64,000 nt of DNA from Promicromonospora sp049532985 (GCF_049532985.1 NZ_CP186693.1:3906001-3970000), one strand, 5' to 3'. Shown: positions 34,099 through 42,344, counted from the stretch's first letter. The notes: generated by a model not told the origin, from the sequence alone. Program-made: numbers and translations.

Positions 34099-34581
34099 TC
34101 ATGCGCCGTCGTGCGCCGCCTGCAGGGCCGCGACGTCGATCTTGCCCATCTTCAGCATGGCGTTCATCGTGGCGATCTCGGCGGGCGTCGAGTACGAGCC
34201 GCTGAGCCGCTCGAGCTCCTTGGGGATCACCTGCCAGGACACCCCGAACTTGTCCGTGCACCAGCCGCACGCGCCGGGCTCGCCGCCGTCGGCGGTCAGG
34301 ACGTCCCAGTAGTGGTCCACCTCCTCCTGGCCCTCGACCGACAGGTAGAACGAGAAGGCCTCGTCGAGCGTGCGGTGCGGTCCGGCGTTCAGGCCGATCA
34401 CCGGCTGCCCGGCCACGGTGAACTCGACCACGAAGTCGGTGCCGGCCTCGGCGCCCGGCGCGTTCTCCGGAGCCTTGACGACGCGCTCGATCGACGAGCC
34501 GGGGATGTGCTCGGCGTAGAAGGCGGCGGCCTCGCCGGCCTTGTTGTTCCCGAACCAGAGATGGGTCCGAACGCTCACCAT
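34099..34581 (-). CDS. VOC-superfamily PhnB-like protein
   Basis: A 160-aa glyoxalase/bleomycin-resistance-fold protein of the PhnB / 3-demethylubiquinone-methyltransferase-like group. Features are THLWFGNNKAGEAAAFYAEHIPGSS, VVEFTVAGQPVIGLNAG, the EGQEEVDHYWDVLTADGGEPGACGWCTDKFGVSWQVIP segment seen in this family, and the C-terminal KIDVAALQAA helix. Despite old annotations it is not a methyltransferase; a substrate is not known. The ATG at 34581 has AGGAGG 5 nt upstream, the best ribosome binding site in this area. Confidence 0.87.
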   Translation of the reverse strand: MVSVRTHLWFGNNKAGEAAAFYAEHIPGSSIERVVKAPENAPGAEAGTDFVVEFTVAGQPVIGLNAGPHRTLDEAFSFYLSVEGQEEVDHYWDVLTADGGEPGACGWCTDKFGVSWQVIPKELERLSGSYSTPAEIATMNAMLKMGKIDVAALQAAHDGA

Positions 34582-34693
34582 GATGTCCTCCTGAGTCGGC
34601 CGGGGCGCTGGTCGGCCCCGGCATCAACTCTTCAGACGCCGCGCGGCCCCGCAACTCATCGCGGGCACGTTCACCCGCCGTCGGCCACCGGCG

Positions 34694-34745
34694 AACGGAG
34701 GAATGGTCGCCCTCTCGGTACTGAGAGAGCGACCATTCCTCGGTT
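34694..34745. terminator. 23-bp stem-loop after folD
   Basis: AACGGAGGAATGGTCGCC... pairs with ...GCGACCATTCCTCGGTT around the 6-nt loop GGTACT, with two mismatches. It lies just past the folD stop and would end the glyA-folD transcript. Confidence 0.7.
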
Positions 34746-34767
34746 CAGCGGCGGACCAGGGGACAGG

Positions 34768-35652
34768 TCACGGGACCAGCGAGCGCTCCGCCGACTCGAC
34801 CACGTTCGCCAGGAGCATCGCCCGGGTCATCGGGCCGACGCCGCCCGGGTTGGGCGACACCCAGCCCGCGATCTCGGCGGCCTCGGGCGAGACGTCGCCG
34901 ACGACGCGCGACTTGCCCGTGGCCGGGTCGGTCTCGCGCGAGACGCCGACGTCGATCAGCACGGCGCCCGGCTTGACCATCTCGCCGGTCACGATGCCCT
35001 TGACGCCCGCGGCGGCCACGACGACGTCGGCCCGCCGGACGAGCGACGCCAGGTCCTGCGTGCCCGTGTGCGTCAGGGTGACCGTCGCGTTCACGGCGCG
35101 CCGCGTGAGCAGCAGCCCGATCGGGCGGCCCACGGTGACGCCGCGGCCGAGCACCACGATCTCCTTGCCGGCGAGCTTGATGCCGTGCCGCTCCACCAGC
35201 TCGATGATGCCGCGCGGCGTGCAGGGCAGCGAGGAGGTGACCTCCTCGTTGACCCGCAGCACCAGGCGCCCCAGGTTGGTGGGGTGCAGGCCGTCGGCGT
35301 CCTTGTCGGGGTCGACGAGCTCCAGCACGCGGTTGGTGTCGATGCCCTTGGGCAGCGGGAGCTGCACGATGTACCCGGTGCAGGCCGGGTCCTCGTTCAG
35401 CCGGCGGACCGCGGCCTCGATCTCCTCCTGCGTCGCCGTGGCCGGGAGGTCCTCCCGGATCGACGCGATGCCCACCTCGGCGCAGTCGCGGTGCTTGCCC
35501 GCGACGTACCACTGCGAGCCCGGGTCGTCCCCCACGAGGAGGGTCCCGAGGCCGGGGACGACGCCCCGCTCGCGCAGGGCCGTGACGCGGTCCTTGAGCT
35601 CCGCCTTGATGGCGGCGGCCGTGGCCTTGCCGTCCAGGATCTGTGCGGTCAT
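34768..35652 (-). CDS. folD: Bifunctional methylene-THF dehydrogenase / methenyl-THF cyclohydrolase
   Basis: A 294-aa enzyme that converts 5,10-methylene-THF to 10-formyl-THF in two steps, using NADP. Family signatures are VGDDPGSQWYVAGKHRDCAEVGI (with the catalytic Lys), YIVQLPLPKGID, DKDADGLHPTNLG, VLGRGVTVGRPIGLLL (NADP loop) and the C-terminal PNPGGVGPMTRAML. It starts 4 nt after the glyA stop with no good ribosome binding site, so it is probably translated by coupling. The pair is under the ZTP riboswitch. Confidence 0.96.
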   Translation of the reverse strand: MTAQILDGKATAAAIKAELKDRVTALRERGVVPGLGTLLVGDDPGSQWYVAGKHRDCAEVGIASIREDLPATATQEEIEAAVRRLNEDPACTGYIVQLPLPKGIDTNRVLELVDPDKDADGLHPTNLGRLVLRVNEEVTSSLPCTPRGIIELVERHGIKLAGKEIVVLGRGVTVGRPIGLLLTRRAVNATVTLTHTGTQDLASLVRRADVVVAAAGVKGIVTGEMVKPGAVLIDVGVSRETDPATGKSRVVGDVSPEAAEIAGWVSPNPGGVGPMTRAMLLANVVESAERSLVP

Positions 35653-35656
35653 CGGC

Positions 35657-36937
35657 TCAGAGCCCCGGGTAGAGGGGGAAGTCGGCCGTCAGCTTCGCCA
35701 CACGGGCCGAGAGCGCGTCGACGTCGGTCGCGGCGCCGTCCTTCAGCGCCGTCGCGATGATGTCGGCGACCTCGGTGAACTCGGCGTCGCCGAACCCGCG
35801 CGTGGCCAGGGCCGGCGTCCCGATGCGCAGGCCCGAGGTGACGCGCGGCGGACGCGGGTCGAACGGGACGGCGTTGCGGTTGACCGTGATGCCGGCGTCG
35901 TGCAGGAGGTCCTCGGCCTGCTGGCCGTCGAGGTCCGAGTTGCGCAGGTCCACCAGCACCAGGTGCACGTCCGTGCCACCGGTCAGCACGGAGACGCCGG
36001 CCTCGGCGACGTCCGGCTGGGACAGGCGCTCGGCGATGATCTGCGCGCCGCGCACCGTGCGCTCCTGGCGCTCCTTGAAGGCGTCGGTCCCGGCGACCTT
36101 GAACGCCACGGCCTTGGCCGCGACGACGTGCATGAGCGGGCCACCCTGCTGCCCCGGGAACACGGCGGAGTCGATCTTCTTGGCGTACTCCTCCTTGGCG
36201 AGGATGAAGCCGGAGCGCGGGCCGCCGATCGTCTTGTGCACGGTCGAGGAGACGACGTCGGCGTGCGGCACCGGGGAGGGGTGCAGGTCGGCCGCGACGA
36301 GCCCGGCGAAGTGCGCCATGTCGACCCACAGCTTGGCGCCGACCTCGTCGGCGACCTCACGGAACGCCGCGAAGTCGAGGTGCCGCGGGTAGGCGGACCA
36401 GCCCGCGATGATGACGTCGGGGCGGTGCTCCAGCGCCTTCTTGCGCACCTCGTCCATCTCGATGCGGTAGGACTGCGGGTCCACGCCGTAGGCGCCGACG
36501 TCGTAGAGCTTGCCGCTGAAGTTGATCTTCATGCCGTGCGTGAGGTGGCCGCCGTGCGCCAGCTCCAGGCCGAGGATCTTGTCGCCCGCGTTGATCAGGG
36601 CGTGCAGCACCGCGGCGTTGGCCTGGGCGCCGGAGTGCGGCTGGACGTTGGCGTGCTCGGCGCCGAACAGGTCCTTGGCGCGGGCGATCGCGAGGTTCTC
36701 CGCGATGTCCACCTGCTCGCAGCCGCCGTAGTAGCGGCGGCCCGGGTAGCCCTCGGCGTACTTGTTGGTCAGGACCGAACCCTGGGCCTCCAGGACGGCA
36801 CGCGGCACGAAGTTCTCGGACGCGATCATCTCGAGAGTGTCGCGCTGGCGGGCCAGCTCTCCGTCCAGGACGGCGGCGATCTCGGGGTCGAGCTCGGCGA
36901 GCGGGGTCGCGAGCGGGTCGGGAGTCGATGCGCTCAT
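35657..36937 (-). CDS. glyA: Serine hydroxymethyltransferase
   Basis: A 426-aa PLP enzyme that interconverts serine and glycine and makes 5,10-methylene-THF, the substrate of FolD. Conserved elements are ELARQRDTLEMIASENFVP, TNKYAEGYPGRRYYGGCE, VQPHSGAQAN, HGGHLTHG, WVDMAHFAGLVAAD and the PLP-lysine motif VSSTVHKTIGGPR. The length is normal. ATG at 36937 follows GAGGAG. Upstream lies a ~170-nt leader with a ZTP riboswitch. Confidence 0.97.
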   Translation of the reverse strand: MSASTPDPLATPLAELDPEIAAVLDGELARQRDTLEMIASENFVPRAVLEAQGSVLTNKYAEGYPGRRYYGGCEQVDIAENLAIARAKDLFGAEHANVQPHSGAQANAAVLHALINAGDKILGLELAHGGHLTHGMKINFSGKLYDVGAYGVDPQSYRIEMDEVRKKALEHRPDVIIAGWSAYPRHLDFAAFREVADEVGAKLWVDMAHFAGLVAADLHPSPVPHADVVSSTVHKTIGGPRSGFILAKEEYAKKIDSAVFPGQQGGPLMHVVAAKAVAFKVAGTDAFKERQERTVRGAQIIAERLSQPDVAEAGVSVLTGGTDVHLVLVDLRNSDLDGQQAEDLLHDAGITVNRNAVPFDPRPPRVTSGLRIGTPALATRGFGDAEFTEVADIIATALKDGAATDVDALSARVAKLTADFPLYPGL

Positions 36938-37006
36938 AGCTCCTCGATTCATGCGGGACGGGGAAATGTCGGACGGCGGTGGAGGGCACACGCGCCGCGA
37001 CACGAC

Positions 37007-37042
37007 GGCCCGGGTGCACACCTCTGCAGGTGACCCAGGGCC
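37007..37042 (-). terminator. Expression-platform hairpin of the glyA leader
   Basis: On the minus strand GGCCCTGGGT pairs with ACCCGGGCC, and inside it CACCT-GCAG-AGGTG forms a second stem. Its 5' arm overlaps the 3' end of the riboswitch aptamer (GCCTGGGC, 37040-37047), so the two folds exclude each other. This is what a riboswitch-controlled terminator should look like, although there is no U-tract. Confidence 0.6.
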
Positions 37043-37112
37043 CAGGCGAACGACCCGTCGTCGGCATGACTCGTCGCTCCCCGGTGGTGATCCACCTGAC
37101 GCCAGTTGCGAC
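37040..37112 (-). promoter_or_regulatory. ZTP (pfl-motif) riboswitch upstream of glyA-folD
   Basis: The minus strand reads, in order: GTCGCAACTGGCGTCAGG (5' domain core), the stem GGTGGATCACCACC (37083-37096), GGGGAGCGACG, a variable linker, and GTTCGCCTGGGC at the 3' end. These are the conserved elements of the pfl RNA, which binds ZMP/ZTP and controls one-carbon and purine genes such as glyA and folD. ZTP build-up signals 10-formyl-THF shortage and would turn on this operon. Known class, recognised by motif and context. Confidence 0.9.
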
Positions 37113-37118
37113 CCGATG

Positions 37119-37124
37119 ATCGTA
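37119..37124 (-). promoter_or_regulatory. -10 hexamer TACGAT for the glyA-folD transcript
   Basis: TACGAT on the minus strand puts the transcription start 6-8 nt downstream, exactly at the 5' end of the ZTP aptamer. No clear -35 box. Confidence 0.5.
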
Positions 37125-37239
37125 GCAGCGGCGGAAGGAGCCCGTACGCGGCGTCCGGCTGCCTCCCGGGAAGGGCTCGGGAAGCCCGGAAAATCAACGA
37201 AAGTACCTGAGACCCTTTTGCGATTCACCGCGACGTCGC

Positions 37240-37245
37240 TAGTGT
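37240..37245 (+). promoter_or_regulatory. -10 hexamer TAGTGT, leaderless start
   Basis: TAGTGT is followed by 6 nt and the ATG at 37252, divergent from glyA. Confidence 0.45.
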
Positions 37246-37251
37246 GCCGCC

Positions 37252-38316
37252 ATGCCCTCCCCCGTGTCACCGGACGCAGGCGTTCCGGAACACCAGCCAG
37301 ACCAGCGCCGCCCCCGGACCGGTGGAACGCACCGCCAGGAACCGAACGGCCCCCCGCCGTCCGGCGGCCGGCCGCAGTCGGGGCAGTTCGCGTCGGGGCA
37401 GTTCGCGTCGGGGCAGTTCCCGGCGGGGCAGGGCCAGTCGGGGCAGGCCACGTCGGGGCAGCTCCCGTCCCGGCAGTTCCCGGCGGGGCAGGGCCAGTCG
37501 GGGCAGGCCACGTCGGGCCAGTTCCCGTCTGCTCAGTTCCCGTCTGCTCAGTTCCCGTCCGGGCAGCTACCGTCCCGGCAGTTCCCGGCCGGGAACCAGC
37601 CGCAGTCCGGCCCGTTCGGCGCCGGCAGGCCGCAGTCCGGCCCGTTCGCGACCCCGCCCGGCGCGGCCTCGCCGTCGGACCCCCGGACGCCGGACCCCCG
37701 CTCCCCCGGACCCGACGGCGCCGGCGAGGAGCGCGGCAGGAAGGGCACCACACGCCGGGACTGGATCTGGTCGATCGTCGCCTTCGTGGTCGCGGCCGTG
37801 GTCATCGGTGCCGTCGGGTTCCACTTCTTCGGACCTGACGCGGACGAGGAGCCCACCGTGGCCTGGGCCGTCGACTCGTGCGCCGGCCCCGACCCGGCCG
37901 CGCAGGCCACCGACGCCCCCACGGACGCCTACCGGCCGCTGACCTGCGACGACGCGGAGGCCACCGTCACGGTCCTCGACATCCAGGACGCCGTGTCCGT
38001 GGCACAGCTCCACTGCCCGGCCGGCACCGATGTCGTCTTCCAGAAGGACGGCCAGGCCGGCGGGGACACGCAGGCCGTGTGCGCCCGCAACCTCTCGGAC
38101 GACCACCCCGGCGACCCCGGGATGGGCGGCGGCCAGCTCCTCGCAGGCGACTGCGTGAACGGCGACGGCGGCGAGGTGCCGTGCTCCGCGGACGGCGCAC
38201 GGAAGGTCACCGGCCTCCTGGTCGGTGCCGTCGAGTGCCCCGAGGGGACCGCCGACGAGATCGAGCTGGGCTTCGACCCGTCGCGCAGCTACGAGACGAT
38301 CTGCCTCGGCGAGTAG
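37252..38316 (+). CDS. Membrane-anchored protein with glutamine-rich repeats and two Cys-rich LppU-like modules
   Basis: A 354-aa protein of unknown function. Residues ~40-140 are a low-complexity repeat of SGQFASGQFPAGQ type, probably disordered and cytoplasmic. One membrane helix follows (WIWSIVAFVVAAVVIGAVGFHFF, ~186-208). The outer part has eight cysteines in two tandem modules: SCAG..LTCDD..LHCPAG..AVCARN and GDCVN..VPCSADGA..VECPEG..TICLGE. Each module resembles the LppU/septum-formation-like domain of the proteins at 60262-63197. The DNA repeat has an exact 60-bp period at 37414-37519. Confidence 0.78.
   Translation: MPSPVSPDAGVPEHQPDQRRPRTGGTHRQEPNGPPPSGGRPQSGQFASGQFASGQFPAGQGQSGQATSGQLPSRQFPAGQGQSGQATSGQFPSAQFPSAQFPSGQLPSRQFPAGNQPQSGPFGAGRPQSGPFATPPGAASPSDPRTPDPRSPGPDGAGEERGRKGTTRRDWIWSIVAFVVAAVVIGAVGFHFFGPDADEEPTVAWAVDSCAGPDPAAQATDAPTDAYRPLTCDDAEATVTVLDIQDAVSVAQLHCPAGTDVVFQKDGQAGGDTQAVCARNLSDDHPGDPGMGGGQLLAGDCVNGDGGEVPCSADGARKVTGLLVGAVECPEGTADEIELGFDPSRSYETICLGE
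37380..37590. repeat. In-frame tandem repeats (15-bp and 60-bp)
   Basis: GGGCAGTTCGCGTCG-type 15-bp units encode SGQFA/SGQFP pentapeptides. A ~46-bp block starting CAGTTCCCGGCGGGGCAGGG recurs exactly 60 bp later. Being in frame, copy-number changes would alter only linker length. Confidence 0.85.
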
Positions 38317-38317
38317 G

Positions 38318-38833
38318 TCAGCCCTGCGACGTGCTCGGTGCGCTCTGCGCACCGGCCGCACCGAGCACGCGACGCAGGTAGGTGTACGTGAGGTCGCCCG
38401 CGGCCTTGTCGTACTGCTCCTCGTAGCCGTGCTTCGTGTACATCGCGAGGTTCTGCTTGGAGTCCTTGCCGGTGAAGACCCAGATCTCCGTGGTCTGCTC
38501 CGGCAGGTACGGCAGCACCGCGAAGAGCATCTCGGTGCCGATCCCGCGCCCCTGCTTGTCGGGGGCCACCGCGAGCCGGCCGAGCGTCGCCTTCTCGCCC
38601 TCGATCTCCACGCGCACCGAGCCGATCATCCGGTGGCCCTCCCACGCCCCGATCGTCACCACGTCGTCGCGCGCCAGGTCTTCCCGCAGCTCGGCGAGCG
38701 TCTGGGTCAGCGGCGGGATGTTCGGGTCGTCGTACAGCTGGGCCTCGGTCACGAACGCGGCGCGCCGCAACGTGAGGAGCTCGCCCGCATGGTCGTCCTC
38801 GACCAGCGCGATCGTCGTGGTGGAGTTGCTCAT
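38318..38833 (-). CDS. GNAT-family N-acetyltransferase
   Basis: A 171-aa acetyltransferase. The acetyl-CoA site is LGRLAVAPDKQGRGIGTEML (motif A, Q/R-x-x-G-x-G/A) and the fold ends with NLAMYTKHGYEEQY. The substrate is unknown; amino, peptide or antibiotic acetylation are all possible. It is convergent with the membrane-anchored protein, with stops almost touching. The ATG at 38833 lies close to a CACCAT segment that may serve as a -10. Confidence 0.85.
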   Translation of the reverse strand: MSNSTTTIALVEDDHAGELLTLRRAAFVTEAQLYDDPNIPPLTQTLAELREDLARDDVVTIGAWEGHRMIGSVRVEIEGEKATLGRLAVAPDKQGRGIGTEMLFAVLPYLPEQTTEIWVFTGKDSKQNLAMYTKHGYEEQYDKAAGDLTYTYLRRVLGAAGAQSAPSTSQG

Positions 38834-38909
38834 AGGGCCATGGTGTCAGAGGTGACGCGCCCGGGTCGACGATGACCGTGGCTCGAACGTCGATGTCAGT
38901 GGTCCGGCG

Positions 38910-38915
38910 TAGGTT
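38910..38915 (+). promoter_or_regulatory. -10 hexamer TAGGTT, leaderless start
   Basis: TAGGTT is followed by 6 nt and the ATG at 38922. Confidence 0.5.
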
Positions 38916-38921
38916 CGGCGC

Positions 38922-39554
38922 ATGAGCAGCACACGCCCACGCTGGCCCGACAACCCCGACGTACGGATCGACGTGCGCTCGGCCGTCGGCCGGTACGACG
39001 ACTTCTACGAGGTCGTCGGCGTCAAGAAACCGGGCGGCCGAGGGTGCTGGTGCATGGCCTACCGGGACAGCCGCGTCCCCGCCGACGAGGCCCCGGGCTA
39101 CATGCGCGGTCTGTGCTCGGCCGAGCCCGGCCCGGGCGTGCTGGCCTACGTGGACGACGTCGTGGCCGGCTGGTGCTCGATCGCGCCCCGGTCCACCTAC
39201 CGGCGGCTCATGAACTCGCGCACCATCCCGTTCGTCGACGAGCGGGACGCCTGGGCCGCGGTGTGCTTCGTGGTCCGCGCTGGGTTCCGCGGGCGCGGGC
39301 TCATGCACCACCTGCTCGCCGGGGCGGTGGAGCACGCGCGGGCGCACGGGGCCGAGGCGGTCGAGGGCTACCCGGCGGACACGGGCCCCGACCGCGTCGA
39401 CGTGATCAGCGGGTACGTCGGCACGGTGCGCATGTTCGAGCAAGCGGGGTTCGTCCGGGCGACGGAGACGAGCGGCGTCAGCGGGGGCCGGCGGCGCTGG
39501 GTCATGCGCCTGGAGCTCGGACAGGACGGGGTCCCGTCGGCCGCGCCGGGTTAG
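38922..39554 (+). CDS. GNAT-family acetyltransferase
   Basis: A 210-aa acetyltransferase-like protein. It has CWCMAYRDSR near residue 44 (a Cys pair in a conserved loop), AGWCSIAPRSTYRRL, and motif A as CFVVRAGFRGRGLMHHLL (~113-130), then FEQAGFVRATE. This subgroup is usually annotated only as GNAT acetyltransferase; the substrate is unknown. It ends 9 nt before purU, whose -10 hexamer overlaps its stop. Confidence 0.82.
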   Translation: MSSTRPRWPDNPDVRIDVRSAVGRYDDFYEVVGVKKPGGRGCWCMAYRDSRVPADEAPGYMRGLCSAEPGPGVLAYVDDVVAGWCSIAPRSTYRRLMNSRTIPFVDERDAWAAVCFVVRAGFRGRGLMHHLLAGAVEHARAHGAEAVEGYPADTGPDRVDVISGYVGTVRMFEQAGFVRATETSGVSGGRRRWVMRLELGQDGVPSAAPG

Positions 39555-39557
39555 CCT
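39552..39557 (+). promoter_or_regulatory. -10 hexamer TAGCCT, leaderless purU start
   Basis: TAGCCT overlaps the stop codon of the upstream gene and lies 6 nt before the purU GTG. Confidence 0.45.
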
Positions 39558-39563
39558 GACCGC

Positions 39564-40424
39564 GTGAACGACGCGACCGCAGCCACCCACTGGATCCTGA
39601 CCCTGTCCTGCCCGGACCAGCCGGGAATCGTGCACGCGGTGGCGGGAATGCTCGCGGAGCACGGCGGCAACATCACGGAGTCGCAGCAGTTCGGTGACCC
39701 GGCGTCGGGCCTGTTCTTCATGCGCGTGCAGGTCGAGTCGACGGCGTCACGCGACGAGCTGACCGCCGCGATGACGCCGGTGGCGGGCAGGTTCCGGATG
39801 ACGTGGACGCTCGACGTCGTCGGGCGGCGGATCCGGACCCTCGTCATGGTGTCCAAGGCCGCGCACTGCCTCGTGGACCTGCTGTACCGGGAGCGGTCGC
39901 AGCGCATGCCGATCGACGTGGTGGGCGTGGTGGGCAACCACCGCGACCTGGAGGACATCGCCGCCTTCTACGGGAAACCCTTCCACCACGTGCCCGTCAC
40001 CAAGGACACCAAGGCTGAGGCCGAGGCGACGCTGCGCGACCTGGTCAAGGAGACCGACGCCGAGCTGGTGGTGCTGGCCCGGTACATGCAGATCCTGTCC
40101 GACGAGCTGTGCCGCGACCTGAGCGGGCAGATCATCAACATCCACCACTCGTTCCTGCCGTCGTTCAAGGGTGCCGGGCCCTACCGGCAGGCGCACGACC
40201 GCGGCGTGAAGATCATCGGCGCCACGTCCCACTACGTGACCGGTGACCTCGACGAGGGCCCGATCATCGAGCAGGACGTCGAGCGCGTGGACCACTCCCG
40301 CAGCGTCGAGGACCTGGTGGGCATCGGCGAGGACGTCGAACGCCGCGCCCTGGCCCGCGCCGTCCGCTGGCACGCGGAACGCCGGGTCCTCCTGGACGGC
40401 ACCCGCACCGTGGTCTTCCGCTGA
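39564..40424 (+). CDS. purU: Formyltetrahydrofolate deformylase
   Basis: A 286-aa enzyme that hydrolyses 10-formyl-THF to formate and THF, balancing one-carbon pools. Residues ~8-85 are an ACT domain (LTLSCPDQPGIVHAVAGMLAEHGGNI). The formyltransferase domain has VVGNHRDLEDIAAFYGKPFHHVPV, VVLARYMQILS, the catalytic INIHHSFLPSFKGAGPYRQAHDRGVKIIGATSHYV (Asn, His) and TGDLDEGPIIEQD with the catalytic Asp. All key residues are present. It lies 2.6 kb from glyA-folD, so three THF enzymes cluster here. Confidence 0.95.
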   Translation: MNDATAATHWILTLSCPDQPGIVHAVAGMLAEHGGNITESQQFGDPASGLFFMRVQVESTASRDELTAAMTPVAGRFRMTWTLDVVGRRIRTLVMVSKAAHCLVDLLYRERSQRMPIDVVGVVGNHRDLEDIAAFYGKPFHHVPVTKDTKAEAEATLRDLVKETDAELVVLARYMQILSDELCRDLSGQIINIHHSFLPSFKGAGPYRQAHDRGVKIIGATSHYVTGDLDEGPIIEQDVERVDHSRSVEDLVGIGEDVERRALARAVRWHAERRVLLDGTRTVVFR

Positions 40425-40471
40425 CCGCCCCGCGGTAGCCGGCAGCGCAGGCTGGCCGGGCTGGGCTGGGT

Positions 40472-40533
40472 GGTCGGCAGAATGTCAGGTGGTCGGTAGC
40501 TCGGACTACCGACCACCTGACATTCTGCCGATC
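40472..40533. terminator. 28-bp stem-loop between convergent purU and ABC permease genes
   Basis: 28-nt arms around a 6-nt loop, with only one non-Watson-Crick position (a G-U). The stem includes GGCAGAATGTCAGGTGGTC. It would terminate transcription from both sides. Confidence 0.75.
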
Positions 40534-40577
40534 ACTCGGGCGGGCCGGCGGCAGCCGGGCCTACCCGGCCCGGCGCC

Positions 40578-41465
40578 TCAGCCCTTGACCGCACCTGCCA
40601 GGGCGAAGGCCGAGCCCGAGATGCGGGTGACCAGCACGTACAGACCGAGCACCGGCGCCGCGTACAACAGCGAGTACGCCGCGAGCTGCCCGTAGGCGAC
40701 CGAGCCGTACTGCCCGAAGAACGCGAAGATGCTCACGGCCGCCGGCTGCTTCTCCGGGGAGAGCAGCAGCACGAACGGGACGAAGAAGTTCCCCCACGCC
40801 TGCACGAACACGAAGATGAACACCACGGCGATGCCGGGCCGCATGAGCGGCAGCACCACCCGGCGCAGCGCCTGCATGGCCGACGCCCCCTCGGTCCAGG
40901 CGGCCTCCTCCAGCGAGATCGGCACCGAGTCCATGAAGTTCTTGGTCATCCAGATCGCCATGGGCAGCGACGTCGCCGCCATGAAGAAGATGGTTCCGGG
41001 CAGCGAGTCGAGCAGGTTGAGCTGCACGAACAGCGCGTACACCGGGACCATGATCGCCGTGATCGGCAGGCAGGTGCCGAACAGCACCGAGTACAGGAAG
41101 TACTTGCCGAACCGCATCCTGTATCGCGACAGCGGGTACGCCGCGAGCACTGCGACCACCACCGTGATCGCCCCCGACCCCGCCGACAGCACGAACGCGT
41201 TCCACAGCGGGAGCCAGGTGAGCTCCGGCGTCATGATCGCCGCGAAGTTGGCGGTGGTCACGGCGTCGGGCAGGCCGAAGGAAAGGGTCGCCTCCGCGTC
41301 GAAGGACGCCACGAGCACCCAGGCCATCGGGAGCACGAAGCACAGGGCGATCACGAGCAGCACCACGTTGGCGGCCACCTTGGTGGCCGTGCCGCGGGGT
41401 GCGGCCAGCGTGCCGAGCCCGCCGCTGCGGGCCGGCGCCGCGGGCTTCGTCAGAGTGTCCGCCAT
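40578..41465 (-). CDS. Carbohydrate ABC transporter permease (CUT1, MalG-like)
   Basis: A 295-aa inner-membrane permease with six helices. The EAA loop that contacts the ATPase is SLEEAAWTEGASAMQALRRVVLPLMRP (~205-231). It begins with a ~30-residue cytoplasmic Pro/Ala segment. The ATG at 41465 overlaps the stop of the partner permease (TGATG). It is the last gene of the binding protein-permease-permease operon. No ATPase gene is present; actinobacteria often use a shared MsiK-type ATPase. Confidence 0.92.
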   Translation of the reverse strand: MADTLTKPAAPARSGGLGTLAAPRGTATKVAANVVLLVIALCFVLPMAWVLVASFDAEATLSFGLPDAVTTANFAAIMTPELTWLPLWNAFVLSAGSGAITVVVAVLAAYPLSRYRMRFGKYFLYSVLFGTCLPITAIMVPVYALFVQLNLLDSLPGTIFFMAATSLPMAIWMTKNFMDSVPISLEEAAWTEGASAMQALRRVVLPLMRPGIAVVFIFVFVQAWGNFFVPFVLLLSPEKQPAAVSIFAFFGQYGSVAYGQLAAYSLLYAAPVLGLYVLVTRISGSAFALAGAVKG

Positions 41466-42340
41466 CAGTCCACCTCCGGTCGGAGCGCGCGGATGTAGAT
41501 CACGGAGAAGATCCCGCCCACGATGATCATCACGGTCGCGATGGCCGTGCCGTAGCCGACCTGCGCGAACTTGAACGCCTCCTGGTAGGCCAGGATCGGC
41601 AGGGTCGAGCTGTCCGTGCCCGGTCCACCGCCGGTCATCACGTAGATGAGCGTGAACACCGAGAGCGTCTGCAGCGTGGTCAGCATCAGGTTGGTCGAGA
41701 TGCTGCGCCGGATCACGGGCAGGGTCACCCAGGTGAGCCGTTGCAGCCCGTTGGCGCCGTCGAGCTGGGCGGCCTCCGTGAGCTCCGGCGGCACCTCCGC
41801 GAGGGCGGCCGAGTAGACCATCATCGAGAAGGCCGTGCCGCGCCAGATGTTGGCGAGGATCACCGCGAGCATCGGGGTGGAGTAGAGCCAGTCGGGACCG
41901 GTGATGCCGATGCCGCCGAGCAGCGTGTTGAGCGTGCCCTCCGAGTGGAAGAACGCGTACGCCGCGAACGCCGCGACGATCTCGGGCAGCACCCACGCGG
42001 CGACGACCACGGTCGAGGCGATCGAGCGCACCGGCTTGACCGCCGAGCGGAGCAGGCCGGCCAGCAGGATGCCCATGACGTTCTGCCCCACCACGGCGGA
42101 CAGGAACACGAACACGACGGTGAGCCACAGCGACTTGGGGAAGTCGGGGTCACCGATCAGCGCGGCGTAGTTGTCGAACCCGATCCACTCCGGGCTCAGG
42201 GCGGCGGGCCCGGTCAGGGCGGCGTTGGTGAACGAACCGTAGAACGACCACACCACGGGGCCGAGCATGAACAGGGCGAGCAGGACGACGGCGGGCGCGA
42301 GCGGAACCACTCGCGCCACGCCGCGGGACGTGACGGCCAT
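41465..42340 (-). CDS. Carbohydrate ABC transporter permease (CUT1, MalF-like)
   Basis: A 291-aa inner-membrane permease with six helices and the EAA motif VPPELTEAAQLDGANGLQRLTWVTLPVIRRS (~178-208). The periplasmic-side first loop (GSFTNAALTGPAALSPEWIGFDNYAALIG) is typical of CUT1 permeases. It pairs with the downstream permease, with which it overlaps, and lies 4 nt downstream of the binding-protein gene. Confidence 0.92.
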   Translation of the reverse strand: MAVTSRGVARVVPLAPAVVLLALFMLGPVVWSFYGSFTNAALTGPAALSPEWIGFDNYAALIGDPDFPKSLWLTVVFVFLSAVVGQNVMGILLAGLLRSAVKPVRSIASTVVVAAWVLPEIVAAFAAYAFFHSEGTLNTLLGGIGITGPDWLYSTPMLAVILANIWRGTAFSMMVYSAALAEVPPELTEAAQLDGANGLQRLTWVTLPVIRRSISTNLMLTTLQTLSVFTLIYVMTGGGPGTDSSTLPILAYQEAFKFAQVGYGTAIATVMIIVGGIFSVIYIRALRPEVD

Positions 42341-42344
42341 CAGG

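Noticed and set aside
36938..37251. A small gene in the glyA upstream gap
   Set aside because: The sequence is explained by the ZTP riboswitch, its hairpin and two promoters.
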